The notes under the pieces are model-generated. The model saw only the letters and a list, made by a program, of their open reading frames with translations, did no database searches and was not told the origin of the DNA. Below, one piece after another: positions 50,550-58,995 of a stretch of 64,000 bases of DNA. Both the position numbers and the translations under genes were made by a program. The number at the start of each line of letters is the position of its first letter. Position 1 is the first letter of the stretch. Location: NCBI RefSeq assembly GCF_017573545.1, contig NZ_JAGEOK010000022.1:1-64000 (forward strand), read 5' to 3'. Origin of the DNA: Actinomadura nitritigenes. Lineage in GTDB: Bacteria; Actinomycetota; Actinomycetes; Streptosporangiales; Streptosporangiaceae.

Positions 50550-51410
50550 ATGGCCAGTACGACCCCCGCCCCCGTCCCCGATCGCCGTCGCGAGGAGATG
50601 CGCGACTTCCTGCGCACCCGCCGCGCCCGGCTCACGCCCTCCGACGTCGGCATGCCCGACGCGGGCCGGCGCCGGACGCCGGGACTGCGGCGCGAGGAGG
50701 TCGCCGTGCTCGCCGGGGTCGGCGTGTCCTGGTACACGTGGCTGGAGCAGGGGCGCGACATCAAGGTCTCCGGCGACGTGCTGGACGCCATCGCCCGCGC
50801 CCTCCGGCTCGACGCCGCCGAGCGCGAGCACCTGTACCTGCTGGCCGGGCTGAACCCGCCGCGGCGCGAGGCCGGCCCCGCCGTCCCGATCACGCCGGAG
50901 CTGCGGCGGGTGCTGGACGCGTGGTCGCCGCGCCCCGCCTACGTCCGGGACCGGCACTGGAACTTCATCGCCATCAACGACGCGGCCCGCGAGGTGTTCG
51001 GGTTCTCCGACGTGGACCACAACTGCCTGGTGACGTTCTTCACCAACGCCCGCTACCGGGAGATGCACCTGGAGTGGGCGGCGGCGGCCCCGGGCGTCGT
51101 CGCCCGGTTCCGCGCGGACGCGGCCCGCTATCCCGACGACCCCGAGTTCGGCCGGATCGCCGAGGACATGATCGCGGCCAGCCCGGAGTTCGCCGAGCTG
51201 TGGCCGCGGCACGACGTGAGCGCCGCCACGCAGGCGGTCAAGGGGGTCCGGCACCCGGAGGCCGGCGAGATGATCTTCGAGGGGACGCTGCTGCCGCTCG
51301 CCGACCGCCCCGGCACCGACCTCGTGCTGCAGAACCCGCGGCCCGGCACCGGGACCATGGAACGCCTGGAGCGGCTGATGGCGCGGCGCGGGCTGGCCGC
51401 GGCGAGCTGA
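50550..51410 (+). CDS. XRE regulator with MmyB-like ligand domain
   Basis: The 286-residue protein has N-terminal HTH FLRTRRARLTPSDVGMPDAG, RRTPGLRREEVAVLAGVGVS, WYTWLEQGRDIKVSGDVLDA and a PAS-like MmyB domain from residue 115 (AWSPRPAYVRDRHWNFIAIN, EMHLEWAAAAPGVVARFRAD, RHPEAGEMIFEGTLLPLADR). MmyB-type regulators often sit next to short oxidoreductase genes, as here, and bind small hydrophobic ligands. A 14-bp palindrome follows in the gap before the aldo/keto reductase. Confidence 0.87.
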   Translation: MASTTPAPVPDRRREEMRDFLRTRRARLTPSDVGMPDAGRRRTPGLRREEVAVLAGVGVSWYTWLEQGRDIKVSGDVLDAIARALRLDAAEREHLYLLAGLNPPRREAGPAVPITPELRRVLDAWSPRPAYVRDRHWNFIAINDAAREVFGFSDVDHNCLVTFFTNARYREMHLEWAAAAPGVVARFRADAARYPDDPEFGRIAEDMIAASPEFAELWPRHDVSAATQAVKGVRHPEAGEMIFEGTLLPLADRPGTDLVLQNPRPGTGTMERLERLMARRGLAAAS

Positions 51411-51486
51411 CCCGCGGTCCGCCAGGGTGGTGGTGGCACACCCAGGATGAACGGAGTCTCCCTGTCCCTCCGGCGATCCGCCACGA

Positions 51487-51500
51487 TCGTTCCCGAACGA
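51487..51500. promoter_or_regulatory. 14-bp palindrome, candidate MmyB-type operator
   Basis: TCGTTCCCGAACGA reads TCGTTC, CC, GAACGA: a perfect inverted repeat except for the two centre bases. It is 21 bp upstream of the aldo/keto reductase start. Confidence 0.5.
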
Positions 51501-51521
51501 ACCGGAGGAAGGGGAACGACC

Positions 51522-52526
51522 GTGAGGAATCGCGATTTCGCGGGCACGCCGGTGGGCGCCGTCGGGCTGGGCTGCATGGGGATGAGCTGGGCCTACACCG
51601 AGTCCGAGCGCGACGACGACGCGTCGGTGGCGCTGATCCGCGAGGCGCTCGACCTGGGCGTCACGTTCCTGGACACCGCGCAGCCCTACGGCGACGGCCA
51701 CAACGAGACGCTGGTCGGGCGGGCGCTCGCCGGCCGCCGCGACGAGGCGGTGCTCGCCACGAAGACGGGCCTGGTCGTGGAGTCGCTCGCCACCCGGAAG
51801 ATCGTCCGGAACGGGCGGCCGGAGCACGTCAAGGCGTCCGCCGAGGACAGCCTCCGCCGCCTGGACACCGACGTGATCGATCTCTACTACCTGCACCGCG
51901 TCGACCCGGACGTGCCGCTGGCCGACACCTGGGGCGCGATGGCGGAGCTGGTCGCCGAGGGCAAGGTGCGGCGGCTGGGGCTGTCGGAGGTCAGCGTCGC
52001 GCAGGCGGCCGAGGCGCACGCGATCCACCCGGTGGCGGCGATCCAGTCGGAGCTGTCGCTGTGGACGCGCGACGCGCTGGGGCAGCCGGGGACGGAGGCC
52101 GCCGGCGCCGGCGCGGTCTCGGGCGCCGGCGAGGCGGGCGACGTGGTCGGCTGGTGCGCCGCCAACGGCGCGGCGTTCGTCCCGTTCTCGCCGCTCGGCC
52201 GGGGGTTCCTCACCGGGACCGTCACCGCAGCCGACTTCGAGGACACCGACTTCCGCGGCGCCAACCCGCGCTTCCAGGAGGAGGCGCTGAAGGCGAACCT
52301 GCGCATCGTCGACGTCGTCAAGGCGGTCGCCGAGCGGCACGGCGCCACCCCGGCGCAGGTCGCCATCGCCTGGACGCTCGCGCAGGGCGACCACGTCATC
52401 CCCATCCCCGGCACCAAGAAGCAGCGGTACCTGCGCGACAACGCCGCCGCCGCCGACCTGGACCTCACCGAGACCGACCTGGCCGAGCTGGACGCCGTTC
52501 CCGCGGCCGTTGGAGGGCGTTACTGA
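51522..52526 (+). CDS. Aldo/keto reductase
   Basis: The 334-residue TIM-barrel reductase has the tetrad Asp/Tyr/Lys/His in FLDTAQPYGDG, LATKTGLV and LYYLHRVDPD, and the C-terminal NADPH site AIAWTLAQGDHVIPIPGTKK. N-terminal GAVGLGCMGMSWAYT is typical of the AKR13-like branch. GTG 51522 has GGAGGAAGGGG upstream. The stop overlaps the next start (TGATG), so it is coupled with the quinone oxidoreductase. Confidence 0.88.
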   Translation: MRNRDFAGTPVGAVGLGCMGMSWAYTESERDDDASVALIREALDLGVTFLDTAQPYGDGHNETLVGRALAGRRDEAVLATKTGLVVESLATRKIVRNGRPEHVKASAEDSLRRLDTDVIDLYYLHRVDPDVPLADTWGAMAELVAEGKVRRLGLSEVSVAQAAEAHAIHPVAAIQSELSLWTRDALGQPGTEAAGAGAVSGAGEAGDVVGWCAANGAAFVPFSPLGRGFLTGTVTAADFEDTDFRGANPRFQEEALKANLRIVDVVKAVAERHGATPAQVAIAWTLAQGDHVIPIPGTKKQRYLRDNAAAADLDLTETDLAELDAVPAAVGGRY

Positions 52527-53506
52527 TGAAGGCCGTCACCATTCCCGCGTTCGGCGAGGCCGACGTGCTGCGGGTGGACGAGATCAAGGTCCCCGAGCCG
52601 GGGCCGGGGCAGGTGTCGATCGACGTCGCCTACGCGGGCGCCAACTTCGCCGAGGTGCTGTACCGGCGGGGCGTCGTGGACGTGCCGCTGCCGTTCGTCC
52701 CCGGCATCGAGGTGTCCGGGCACGTCCGCGCGGTCGGCCCCGACGTCGAGGGGCTGCGGCCCGGGCAGCCCGTCGCCGCGCTGACGATCGTGGACAGCGG
52801 CGGGTACGCCGAGGTCGCCGTCACCTCCGCCGACCTGGTCGCGCCGCTGGACGGTCTCGGCCTCGGCCTGGACGTCGCCGCCGCGATCCCGTCGAACAGC
52901 ACGACCGCGTTCCTCGTCCTGGACCGGGCGGCGCGCATCGAGCCGGGCGAGACCGTGCTCGTGCACGCCGCCGCCGGAGGGGTCGGCAGCCAGCTCGGGC
53001 AGGCGGCGCGGCAGCTCGGCGCGGGCCGCGTGGTCGGCACCGTCGGCGGCCCGGCGAAGATCGAGACGGCGCGCGGCTTCGGCTACGACGACGTCGTGCT
53101 CCGCGACGAGCTGCCGGACCGGGTCGCGGACCTGACCGGCGGGCGCGGGTTCGACGTCGTGGTGGACATGGTCGGCGGCCCGGCGCGCCGCACCAGCCTC
53201 GACGCCCTCGCCCCGATGGGCCGGATGATCGTCATGGGCAACGCGTCCGGCGCGGACGACGTGGGCGTGTCGGCGAACGAGCTGTGGTTCACCAACAAGT
53301 CCGTGGCGGGGTTCAACCTCGCGGCGTTCTCCGGTGCGTTCCCCGCCGACGCGGGCCGGGGCCTGCGCCGCGCCGTGGCCGCCGCGGCCTCCGGCGACCT
53401 GCGGGTGCAGGTGGAGGAACTGCCCCTGGAGCAGGCCGCCGAAGCGCACCGGCGCATCGAGTCCGGCGCCACGACCGGCAAGCTCGTCCTCGCGGTGCGC
53501 GGCTGA
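52526..53506 (+). CDS. NADPH:quinone oxidoreductase-like MDR
   Basis: The 326-residue zinc-free MDR enzyme has MKAVTIPAFGEADVLRVDEI, GANFAEVLYRRGVVDVP, VSGHVRAVGPDVEGLRPGQP, VLVHAAAGGVGSQLGQAARQ (nucleotide motif AAxGGVG) and FDVVVDMVGGPARRTSLDAL. The second such enzyme in the window (the other is at 6795). It is co-translated with the aldo/keto reductase; both would reduce reactive carbonyls or quinones under the XRE/MmyB regulator. Confidence 0.86.
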   Translation: MKAVTIPAFGEADVLRVDEIKVPEPGPGQVSIDVAYAGANFAEVLYRRGVVDVPLPFVPGIEVSGHVRAVGPDVEGLRPGQPVAALTIVDSGGYAEVAVTSADLVAPLDGLGLGLDVAAAIPSNSTTAFLVLDRAARIEPGETVLVHAAAGGVGSQLGQAARQLGAGRVVGTVGGPAKIETARGFGYDDVVLRDELPDRVADLTGGRGFDVVVDMVGGPARRTSLDALAPMGRMIVMGNASGADDVGVSANELWFTNKSVAGFNLAAFSGAFPADAGRGLRRAVAAAASGDLRVQVEELPLEQAAEAHRRIESGATTGKLVLAVRG

Positions 53507-53509
53507 CGC

Positions 53510-54286
53510 TCACACCGCCGTGACCAGCCATGCGGTGCCGCGCAACCGGACGCCGCCGGGCGTCTCGAACGGGCGGGCCGCGTCGGTCAGCGCGGCCCGC
53601 GCGCGTCCGGCGGCGGCCTCGTCCAAGGCACCGCCGAAGGCGCCCCAGGCGAGGAGGAACGAGGCGGCCGCCTCCGCGTCCGGTCCGAGGACGACGGACG
53701 TCTCGACCGGTTCGGAGCGGACGGCGGCGAACCCGGCCGCGCCGAGCACGGCGGCGATCCGGTCGGGGTCGGACAGCGAGTGCACGTCGGAAGGGGGCCC
53801 GCCCGCCGGCGCCGGGGGCATGGCCGCCGCGACGATGCCCGGCAGGTCGTTGCCGTCGGGCGGGCCGACGGTCGTGAACACCAGCCGTCCCTCCGCCTTC
53901 AGGGCCCGGCGGACGTTGCCGAAGGCGGCCACGGGGTCGCGGAAGAACATCATGCCGAACCGGCTGATCGCGACGTCGAACTCGCCGCGGGGGAAGGGAT
54001 GCGTCTGCGCGTCGCCCGCCTCGAACGCGACGTTGCCCAGGCCCTCCTCCTCGGCGAACGCGCGGGCCTGGGCGAGCAGGGGTTCCACGATGTCGTTGCC
54101 GAGGACGCTTCCTCGGGCGGCGAGCCGTGCGGCGCGCCGCGAGGTCGCGCCGTAGCCGCAGCCGATGTCGAGCACGCGCCCGGCGGGAGGGACGGCGGCG
54201 GCGGCGAAGAGGGCGTCGTCGTAGCCGCCGCTGATCACCTCGTAGCGGGCGGCGTCGGCGACGCGGTCGAGGGTCTCCACGGTCAT
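53510..54286 (-). CDS. SAM-dependent methyltransferase (class I)
   Basis: The 258-residue enzyme has motif I RVLDIGCGYGATSRRAARLA, GNDIVEPLLAQARAFAEEEG, motif II-like FPRGEFDVAISRFGMMFFRD and NVRRALKAEGRLVFTTVG. This is the UbiE/Coq5-like pattern; substrate unknown. ATG 54286 overlaps the end of the peroxiredoxin-like gene by four bases, so the two are co-translated from the divergent TetR-controlled promoter. Confidence 0.82.
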   Translation of the reverse strand: MTVETLDRVADAARYEVISGGYDDALFAAAAVPPAGRVLDIGCGYGATSRRAARLAARGSVLGNDIVEPLLAQARAFAEEEGLGNVAFEAGDAQTHPFPRGEFDVAISRFGMMFFRDPVAAFGNVRRALKAEGRLVFTTVGPPDGNDLPGIVAAAMPPAPAGGPPSDVHSLSDPDRIAAVLGAAGFAAVRSEPVETSVVLGPDAEAAASFLLAWGAFGGALDEAAAGRARAALTDAARPFETPGGVRLRGTAWLVTAV

Positions 54287-54858
54287 GCCTTCCGTGCCGG
54301 GGCGGGCGCCTCGGCGGCCAGGGCGAGCAGTTCGTCGACCGACCACTGGTCGTAGGCGTGCTCGCCGTACTTCGCCGCGAGCAGCCGCCCGTCCGCGCCG
54401 ATCAGGAAGTCGCCGGGCAGGCCCAGCCGGCCACCGGTCGGGCGGGCGGCCGGCGGGCGCTCGCGGCCCCGGAGCACCCGCCAGGTCTTGATGGCCGAGG
54501 ACCAGAGGAGCGGGCCCCACACGCGCGGGTCGAGCAGCGCGCGGCGCGCGGACTCGACGCCGAACTCGGCGTACAGGCGCTTGCGGGGGTCCCCGACGAC
54601 GGGGAACGGGAGCCCGGTGACGTGCTCGCGCAGTTCCTCCTCGGTGGAGTGGAACACGACGATCTCGCGTATCCCGGCGGCCTCGATCTCGGCATGCCGG
54701 GTGACGAACGAGCGCAGGTGCAGGTTGCAGATCGGGCAGCCCGCGAACCGGCGGAACTGCAGGTGGACGAGGTGGGCGGGGTCGGGGACGGGGACCGGCG
54801 GGCCGCCGACGGGGGTCAGCTCGCGGGCCGGGACGTCGGATCCGGGGACTAGGTGCAT
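54283..54858 (-). CDS. Peroxiredoxin-like (AhpC/TSA-fold) protein
   Basis: The 191-residue thioredoxin-fold protein has HLQFRRFAGCPICNLHLRSF (a CPIC pair near residue 42), IREIVVFHSTEEELREHVTG, PFPVVGDPRKRLYAEFGVES and DFLIGADGRLLAAKYG. The fold and CxxC fit peroxiredoxin-like reductases of the SelL/PRX-like2 sort. It is first in an operon with a methyltransferase and divergent from the TetR gene, with a 42-bp palindrome in between. Confidence 0.8.
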   Translation of the reverse strand: MHLVPGSDVPARELTPVGGPPVPVPDPAHLVHLQFRRFAGCPICNLHLRSFVTRHAEIEAAGIREIVVFHSTEEELREHVTGLPFPVVGDPRKRLYAEFGVESARRALLDPRVWGPLLWSSAIKTWRVLRGRERPPAARPTGGRLGLPGDFLIGADGRLLAAKYGEHAYDQWSVDELLALAAEAPAPARKA

Positions 54859-54874
54859 GCGTCGCTCCTTTTAA

Positions 54875-54916
54875 GCGTATGGCGTACACCTACGATCGTA
54901 GGCGTATGCCGTACGC
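54875..54916. promoter_or_regulatory. 42-bp palindromic operator between divergent genes
   Basis: The centre CCTACGATCGTAGG (54889-54902) is a perfect palindrome; the outer arms GCGTATGGCGTAC and GTATGCCGTACGC extend it so that 18 of 21 positions per arm match. It spans nearly the whole 69-bp gap, so a TetR dimer pair bound here would block both promoters. Confidence 0.75.
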
Positions 54917-54927
54917 TGTCAAGCGCC

Positions 54928-55542
54928 ATGCCTCGACCCCGCTCGCTCACCCAGGACCAGGTCGCCGCCGCGGCGCTCGCCGTCATCGACCGGGACGGCC
55001 TCGCCGGGCTGTCCATGCGCGCCGTCGCCAAGGAGCTCAAGCTGAGCACCATGGCGCTGTACCGGTACGTCCGCGACCGGGAGGAGCTGGAGGGCCTCGT
55101 GATCGACCTCGTCTACGCGGAGGTCGACCCGGCGCCGCCGCCCGGCGGCCCGTGGGAGGAGAGGATCGAGACCATGGCGATGCGGCTGCGAGACGCGTTC
55201 GGCGCGCACGCGGCGATCATGCCGCTGACGCTCACGCACCGGCACGACTCGACCGGGTCGCTGTGCTGGGGGGAGACGGTGGCCGGCATCCTGCGCGACG
55301 CCGGCATCACCGGGCCGCGCGCCGCCGTCGCCCTGCGCGCGGTGATCGCCTACATCATCGGCGCCATCCAGCTGGAGCACCTCGGCCCGCTGGAGGGCGA
55401 GGGGACGGCCGCCATCGCCGCGCTGCCCGCCGACCGGTTCCCGAACATGGCGGAGACCGCGCGGCACGCCCGCCACATCGGTCCCGACGAGGAGTTCCGC
55501 GGGGGACTGGCGGCCGTGCTGCGCGGCCTCGGTACCGCCTAA
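54928..55542 (+). CDS. TetR-family repressor (TetR_C_1 type)
   Basis: The 204-residue protein has HTH DGLAGLSMRAVAKELKLSTM, ALYRYVRDREELEGLVIDLV and a C-terminal domain with GPWEERIETMAMRLRDAFGA and FPNMAETARHARHIGPDEEF, typical of the TetR/TetR_C branch. ATG 54928 follows the palindrome after 11 bases. It presumably represses the peroxiredoxin-like/methyltransferase operon and itself. Its stop overlaps the convergent ipdC stop. Confidence 0.86.
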   Translation: MPRPRSLTQDQVAAAALAVIDRDGLAGLSMRAVAKELKLSTMALYRYVRDREELEGLVIDLVYAEVDPAPPPGGPWEERIETMAMRLRDAFGAHAAIMPLTLTHRHDSTGSLCWGETVAGILRDAGITGPRAAVALRAVIAYIIGAIQLEHLGPLEGEGTAAIAALPADRFPNMAETARHARHIGPDEEFRGGLAAVLRGLGTA

Positions 55543-56600
55543 CGCACCAGCAGCGCCTGCTGCGCGCCGATGGCCGCCACGGCCTGCCCGACGATCCCGT
55601 CGATCAGCTGCGCGCAGCTCGGCAGGTCGTCGATGACCCCGACGACCTGGCCCGACGCCATCACGCCGAGATCGGGACGGCCGTCCACCATCGCCGCCTT
55701 CAGCAGCATCGGGGTGTTGGCCGCCATGAGGACCTGCGACCAGGACAGGTCCTTCCCGTGCTTCATCGCCTTCCCGTCCGCGATCATCGCGCGCCACGAC
55801 ATCCCGGACAGCTTCTTGAACCGGGCCCCGTTGCGCAGCGCCCGGACCAGCCCGCTGACCCGGCCGGACGACTCCAGCCCGTCCACCAGCTCGCTGCGCA
55901 GCACCCGGTGCGGCATCCCGTCGACCTGCCGGGTCACGATCGTCTCGCCCGTCTCCAGGTACACCTGCTTGACCGCGTCGGGGACCGAGCTGTCGGAGGT
56001 CAGCAGGAACCGGGTGCCCATCGCCACGCCCGCCGCCCCGTAGGACAGCGCGGCGGCGAGCCCGCGCCCGTCGAAGAAGCCGCCGGCGGCGATCACCGGG
56101 ATGTCGACCGCGTCCACGACCTGCGGGAGCAGCAGCGTGGTCGCGACGGCGCCGGTGTGCCCGCCGCCCTCGCCGCCCTGCACCAGCACCGCGTCCGCGC
56201 CCCAGCCCGCGACCTTCTCCGCGTGCCGCCGCGCGCCCACCGACGGGATCACGACGAGGCCCGCGTCCTTGAGCTTGGCGATCAGCTCCTGCTTCGGCGC
56301 CAGCGCGAACGACGCGACCTTCACGCCCTCCTTGATCAGCAGGTCGATGCGGTCGCCCGCGTCGCCGGCGTCGGCCCGCAGGTTGACGCCGAACGGCGAG
56401 TCCGTGCGGTCCTTCACCTCGTGGATCGCGTCCGCGAGCTGGTCCAGCGTCATCGTCGCCGACGCCAGGATCCCGAGGCCGCCCGCGTTCGCGACCGCGG
56501 TGACCAGGCGCGGGCCGGCCACCCAGCCCATGCCCGTCTGGACGACCGGGTGCCGCACGCCCGTCAGCCGGGTCAGCGGGGTGTCGAGCCGCTGCTCCAT
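55539..56600 (-). CDS. ipdC: IpdC-like flavin reductase (nitronate monooxygenase family)
   Basis: The 353-residue FMN TIM-barrel protein has HPVVQTGMGWVAGPRLVTAV, NAGGLGILASATMTLDQLAD, VQGGEGGGHTGAVATTLLLP and IPVIAAGGFFDGRGLAAALS with AAGVAMGTRFLLTSDSS. Though of the nitronate monooxygenase family, its place directly after the two CoA-transferase-like genes corresponds to IpdC of the KstR2 regulon, a reductase needed before ring C opening. The end of the ipd transcript; ATG 56600 overlaps the ipdB stop. Confidence 0.82.
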   Translation of the reverse strand: MEQRLDTPLTRLTGVRHPVVQTGMGWVAGPRLVTAVANAGGLGILASATMTLDQLADAIHEVKDRTDSPFGVNLRADAGDAGDRIDLLIKEGVKVASFALAPKQELIAKLKDAGLVVIPSVGARRHAEKVAGWGADAVLVQGGEGGGHTGAVATTLLLPQVVDAVDIPVIAAGGFFDGRGLAAALSYGAAGVAMGTRFLLTSDSSVPDAVKQVYLETGETIVTRQVDGMPHRVLRSELVDGLESSGRVSGLVRALRNGARFKKLSGMSWRAMIADGKAMKHGKDLSWSQVLMAANTPMLLKAAMVDGRPDLGVMASGQVVGVIDDLPSCAQLIDGIVGQAVAAIGAQQALLVR

Positions 56601-57331
56601 CAGGCCGGGACCTCCCGCTCGCGCAGGCCCTTCGGGTCGAGCACCTCGCGCATGACCCGCAGCTCCTCGTCGTCCGGGAGGCGGGTCTGAGGCACCTCGT
56701 CCGGGACGACCAGCTCGAACCCGGTGGCGGCCACGACGTCCTCGACGGTCACGCCGGGATGCACCGAGCGCAGCCGCATCCGGTGGTCGGGGGTGGCGAA
56801 GTCCAGCACCGCCAGGTTGCTCACCACGGCGCGGATCTCGTGCGCGCCCCGGTCCCAGCCGACGCCGCTGACGAAGTCGACCTTGTCGGTGAACACCCGC
56901 GTCGAGTGCTTCGGCACCCAGTAGCTCGTCGGGTTCAGTAGCGTGTTGCCCGGCCCGCCGCGCGATCCGAGGAGCTGCCGCGACGGCCGCTCCCAGTCGC
57001 CGATGCACGAGATGTTGGTGTTGCCGTACCGGTCGATCTGCGACGGCCCCATCACCACGTGCCGCCGCGCGTTCAGCACCAGCCACAGGTGGTCGCGGAA
57101 CGGCAGCCAGCCCTCCGCCACCTCCGCCGTGCGGCCCAGCGGGACGGGCTCGGCGCTCAGCGTCGGCCCGCCGTCGGTCGTCAGCAGGTCCGGCTCGAAC
57201 GTGGCCCGCGCCAGCCGCGAGCCCAGCATCGGCACGAAGCCGGCGACCGCCGCCGCCACGATCTCGCCGTCGCCCCGGAACAGCTCCGCGCAGGCGACCG
57301 CGCAGATCTCGGCCCTCGTCACATCGCTCAT
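56600..57331 (-). CDS. ipdB: IpdB-like CoA-transferase-type beta subunit (ring C hydrolase)
   Basis: The 243-residue class I CoA-transferase-like subunit has LTTDGGPTLSAEPVPLGRTA, RRHVVMGPSQIDRYGNTNIS, GPGNTLLNPTSYWVPKHSTR and RLRSVHPGVTVEDVVAATGF. Paired with IpdA it corresponds to the IpdAB hydrolase that opens ring C of the steroid remnant. It overlaps ipdA by four bases and ipdC by one, so stoichiometric co-translation is likely. Confidence 0.87.
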   Translation of the reverse strand: MSDVTRAEICAVACAELFRGDGEIVAAAVAGFVPMLGSRLARATFEPDLLTTDGGPTLSAEPVPLGRTAEVAEGWLPFRDHLWLVLNARRHVVMGPSQIDRYGNTNISCIGDWERPSRQLLGSRGGPGNTLLNPTSYWVPKHSTRVFTDKVDFVSGVGWDRGAHEIRAVVSNLAVLDFATPDHRMRLRSVHPGVTVEDVVAATGFELVVPDEVPQTRLPDDEELRVMREVLDPKGLREREVPA

Positions 57332-58188
57332 CGGGATTCCTCCTGCCAGGTCCGGACGGCGTCCTGGTAAGCGGCCTCGTCACCGGACAGGAACCGGTCG
57401 CGGAACGCCGCCCACGCCTCCGGGTCGCCCGCCGACTTCGCGTACAGCCTCTGGAACGCCTCGTCGCGGCGGTGGTCGGGCTCGCAGTCGGTGAAGTGCG
57501 CGCCGTTCGGCGTCTCCACGACGCCCGCGACCTGCGTCCGGCTGATCAGCATCGACTGCGGGGGGCCCTCCTTGGCGAAGTCGGCGGTGTCCACCAGCCG
57601 CTCGCAGGAGACGTACGTCCGGTCCGCGGCCTTGGCGAACAGGTCGTCCATGTACGGGTCGGCGCCGAGGTACTGGGCGTTGCCGCGCGCGTCGGCGCGG
57701 TTCATGTGGATCAGCGCCGCGTCCATCCTCAGGGCCGGGACGGCGACGAGCTCCTGCCCGTCCTCGTACGGCGACCGGATCGTCTTCAGCTCCGGGTTGA
57801 CGCGCATCACGTCGGAGCCGAGCCCGACCGGGGTGGGCAGGAACGGCAGCCGGTGCGCCGCCGCGTACAGCCCGAACATGAACATGCCCTCGTCGTACTC
57901 GGTCAGCTCGATCGACCCGGCCTGCCGGGCCTGCCGGAAGTGCGGCTCCAGCGGGATCGAGTCCATGGTCACGAACGCGGTGACGAGCCGGCGGACCTTG
58001 CCGGCGGCGCACAGCAGGCCGACGTCCGGGCCGCCGTAGGTCACCACGGTCAGGTCGGTGACGTCGGAGCGGCACAGCGCCCGGACGAGGGCCATCGGCT
58101 TGCGGCGCGAGCCCCAGCCGCCGATCCCGAGCGTCATGCCGCTCTCCAGCGACCCGACGATCTCCTCGATGGAGAGAACCTTGCTCAC
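57328..58188 (-). CDS. ipdA: IpdA-like CoA-transferase-type alpha subunit (ring C hydrolase)
   Basis: The 286-residue subunit has LGIGGWGSRRKPMALVRALC, LTVVTYGGPDVGLLCAAGKV, FVTMDSIPLEPHFRQARQAG, TEYDEGMFMFGLYAAAHRLP and MNRADARGNAQYLGADPYMD. GTG 58188 overlaps the stop of the crotonase gene. With the adjacent beta subunit it is the predicted IpdAB ring-opening enzyme. The frame open upstream is antisense to nothing coding but lacks a binding site. Confidence 0.87.
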   Translation of the reverse strand: MSKVLSIEEIVGSLESGMTLGIGGWGSRRKPMALVRALCRSDVTDLTVVTYGGPDVGLLCAAGKVRRLVTAFVTMDSIPLEPHFRQARQAGSIELTEYDEGMFMFGLYAAAHRLPFLPTPVGLGSDVMRVNPELKTIRSPYEDGQELVAVPALRMDAALIHMNRADARGNAQYLGADPYMDDLFAKAADRTYVSCERLVDTADFAKEGPPQSMLISRTQVAGVVETPNGAHFTDCEPDHRRDEAFQRLYAKSAGDPEAWAAFRDRFLSGDEAAYQDAVRTWQEESR

Positions 58189-58931
58189 TTGGCCCCCTTC
58201 GCGACGAAGGCGTCGCGGTGCTCGTCGCCCGCGCCCATGAGGTTCAGCTCGAACGTGAACCCCTGCTCGTAGCGGTAGCTGCGGCGGACGTCGACCGGGT
58301 CGATGCCGTTCAGCGACTCCTTGGCGCGCCGGATCACGTACTTGTCCTTCGCCGCGATGTTCCCGGCGACCTCCAGCGCCTTGGCGCGGAGCTCGTCCTT
58401 CGGGACGACCTCCAGCACCGAGCCGTGGTGGTGCAGCTCGGCCGCGGTCACGTTGCGGCACGTGTAGACCATCGCGCGCATCAGGTGCTGCGGGACGAGC
58501 CGGGCCAGGTGCGTCGCGGCGCCGAGCGCCCCCCGGTCGACCTCGGGCAGGCCGAAGAAGGCGTCGTCGGACGCCACGACGATGTCGGCGTTGCCCGCGA
58601 GGCCGATCCCGCCGCCGAGGCAGAAGCCGTGCACCGCGGCGACGACCGGTACCTCGCAGTCGTAGACGGCGGCGAACGCCGCGAAGCAGCCCCGGTTGGC
58701 CCCCACCAGCGCGGTGTGGCCGTCGGTCCGCTGCATCTCCTTGATGTCGACGCCCGCGTTGAAGCCCCGGCCCTCGGCCCGGAGCACGACGGCGCCGACC
58801 TGCGGGTCGCGGCCGGCCGCGAGCACCGCGTCGGCCAGCTCGAACCAGCCCGCGACGGTCAGTGCGTTGACCGGCGGCGCGTCCACGACGATCTCGGCGA
58901 CCCCGTCCAGGGTCGTGGTGGAGACTCCCAT
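58185..58931 (-). CDS. echA20: EchA20-like crotonase (ring D hydrolase)
   Basis: The 248-residue crotonase-fold protein has APPVNALTVAGWFELADAVL, oxyanion loop LRAEGRGFNAGVDIKEMQRT, AAVHGFCLGGGIGLAGNADI and VASDDAFFGLPEVDRGALGA. Position at the head of the ipdA-ipdB-ipdC transcript and divergent from an SDR pair matches echA20 of Mycobacterium, whose product opens ring D. A KstR2-like box lies 17 bp upstream of ATG 58931. Confidence 0.85.
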   Translation of the reverse strand: MGVSTTTLDGVAEIVVDAPPVNALTVAGWFELADAVLAAGRDPQVGAVVLRAEGRGFNAGVDIKEMQRTDGHTALVGANRGCFAAFAAVYDCEVPVVAAVHGFCLGGGIGLAGNADIVVASDDAFFGLPEVDRGALGAATHLARLVPQHLMRAMVYTCRNVTAAELHHHGSVLEVVPKDELRAKALEVAGNIAAKDKYVIRRAKESLNGIDPVDVRRSYRYEQGFTFELNLMGAGDEHRDAFVAKGAK

Positions 58932-58947
58932 GCGCTACCTTTCCACC

Positions 58948-58961
58948 AAACATTTGTTAGA
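58948..58961. promoter_or_regulatory. KstR2-like operator between echA20 and the SDR pair
   Basis: On the minus strand AACAAATGTTTGGT fits 8 of 10 defined positions of AnCAAGnnCTTGnT. It shares 14 of its 22 neighbouring bases exactly in type with the site at 31149 (TTCTAACAA-TGTTTGGT-GA in both). It lies in the 64-bp gap between divergent genes. Confidence 0.75.
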
Positions 58962-58995
58962 ACAGACCGTAGCAGAGGGGCTCGGAGGAGGCGGG

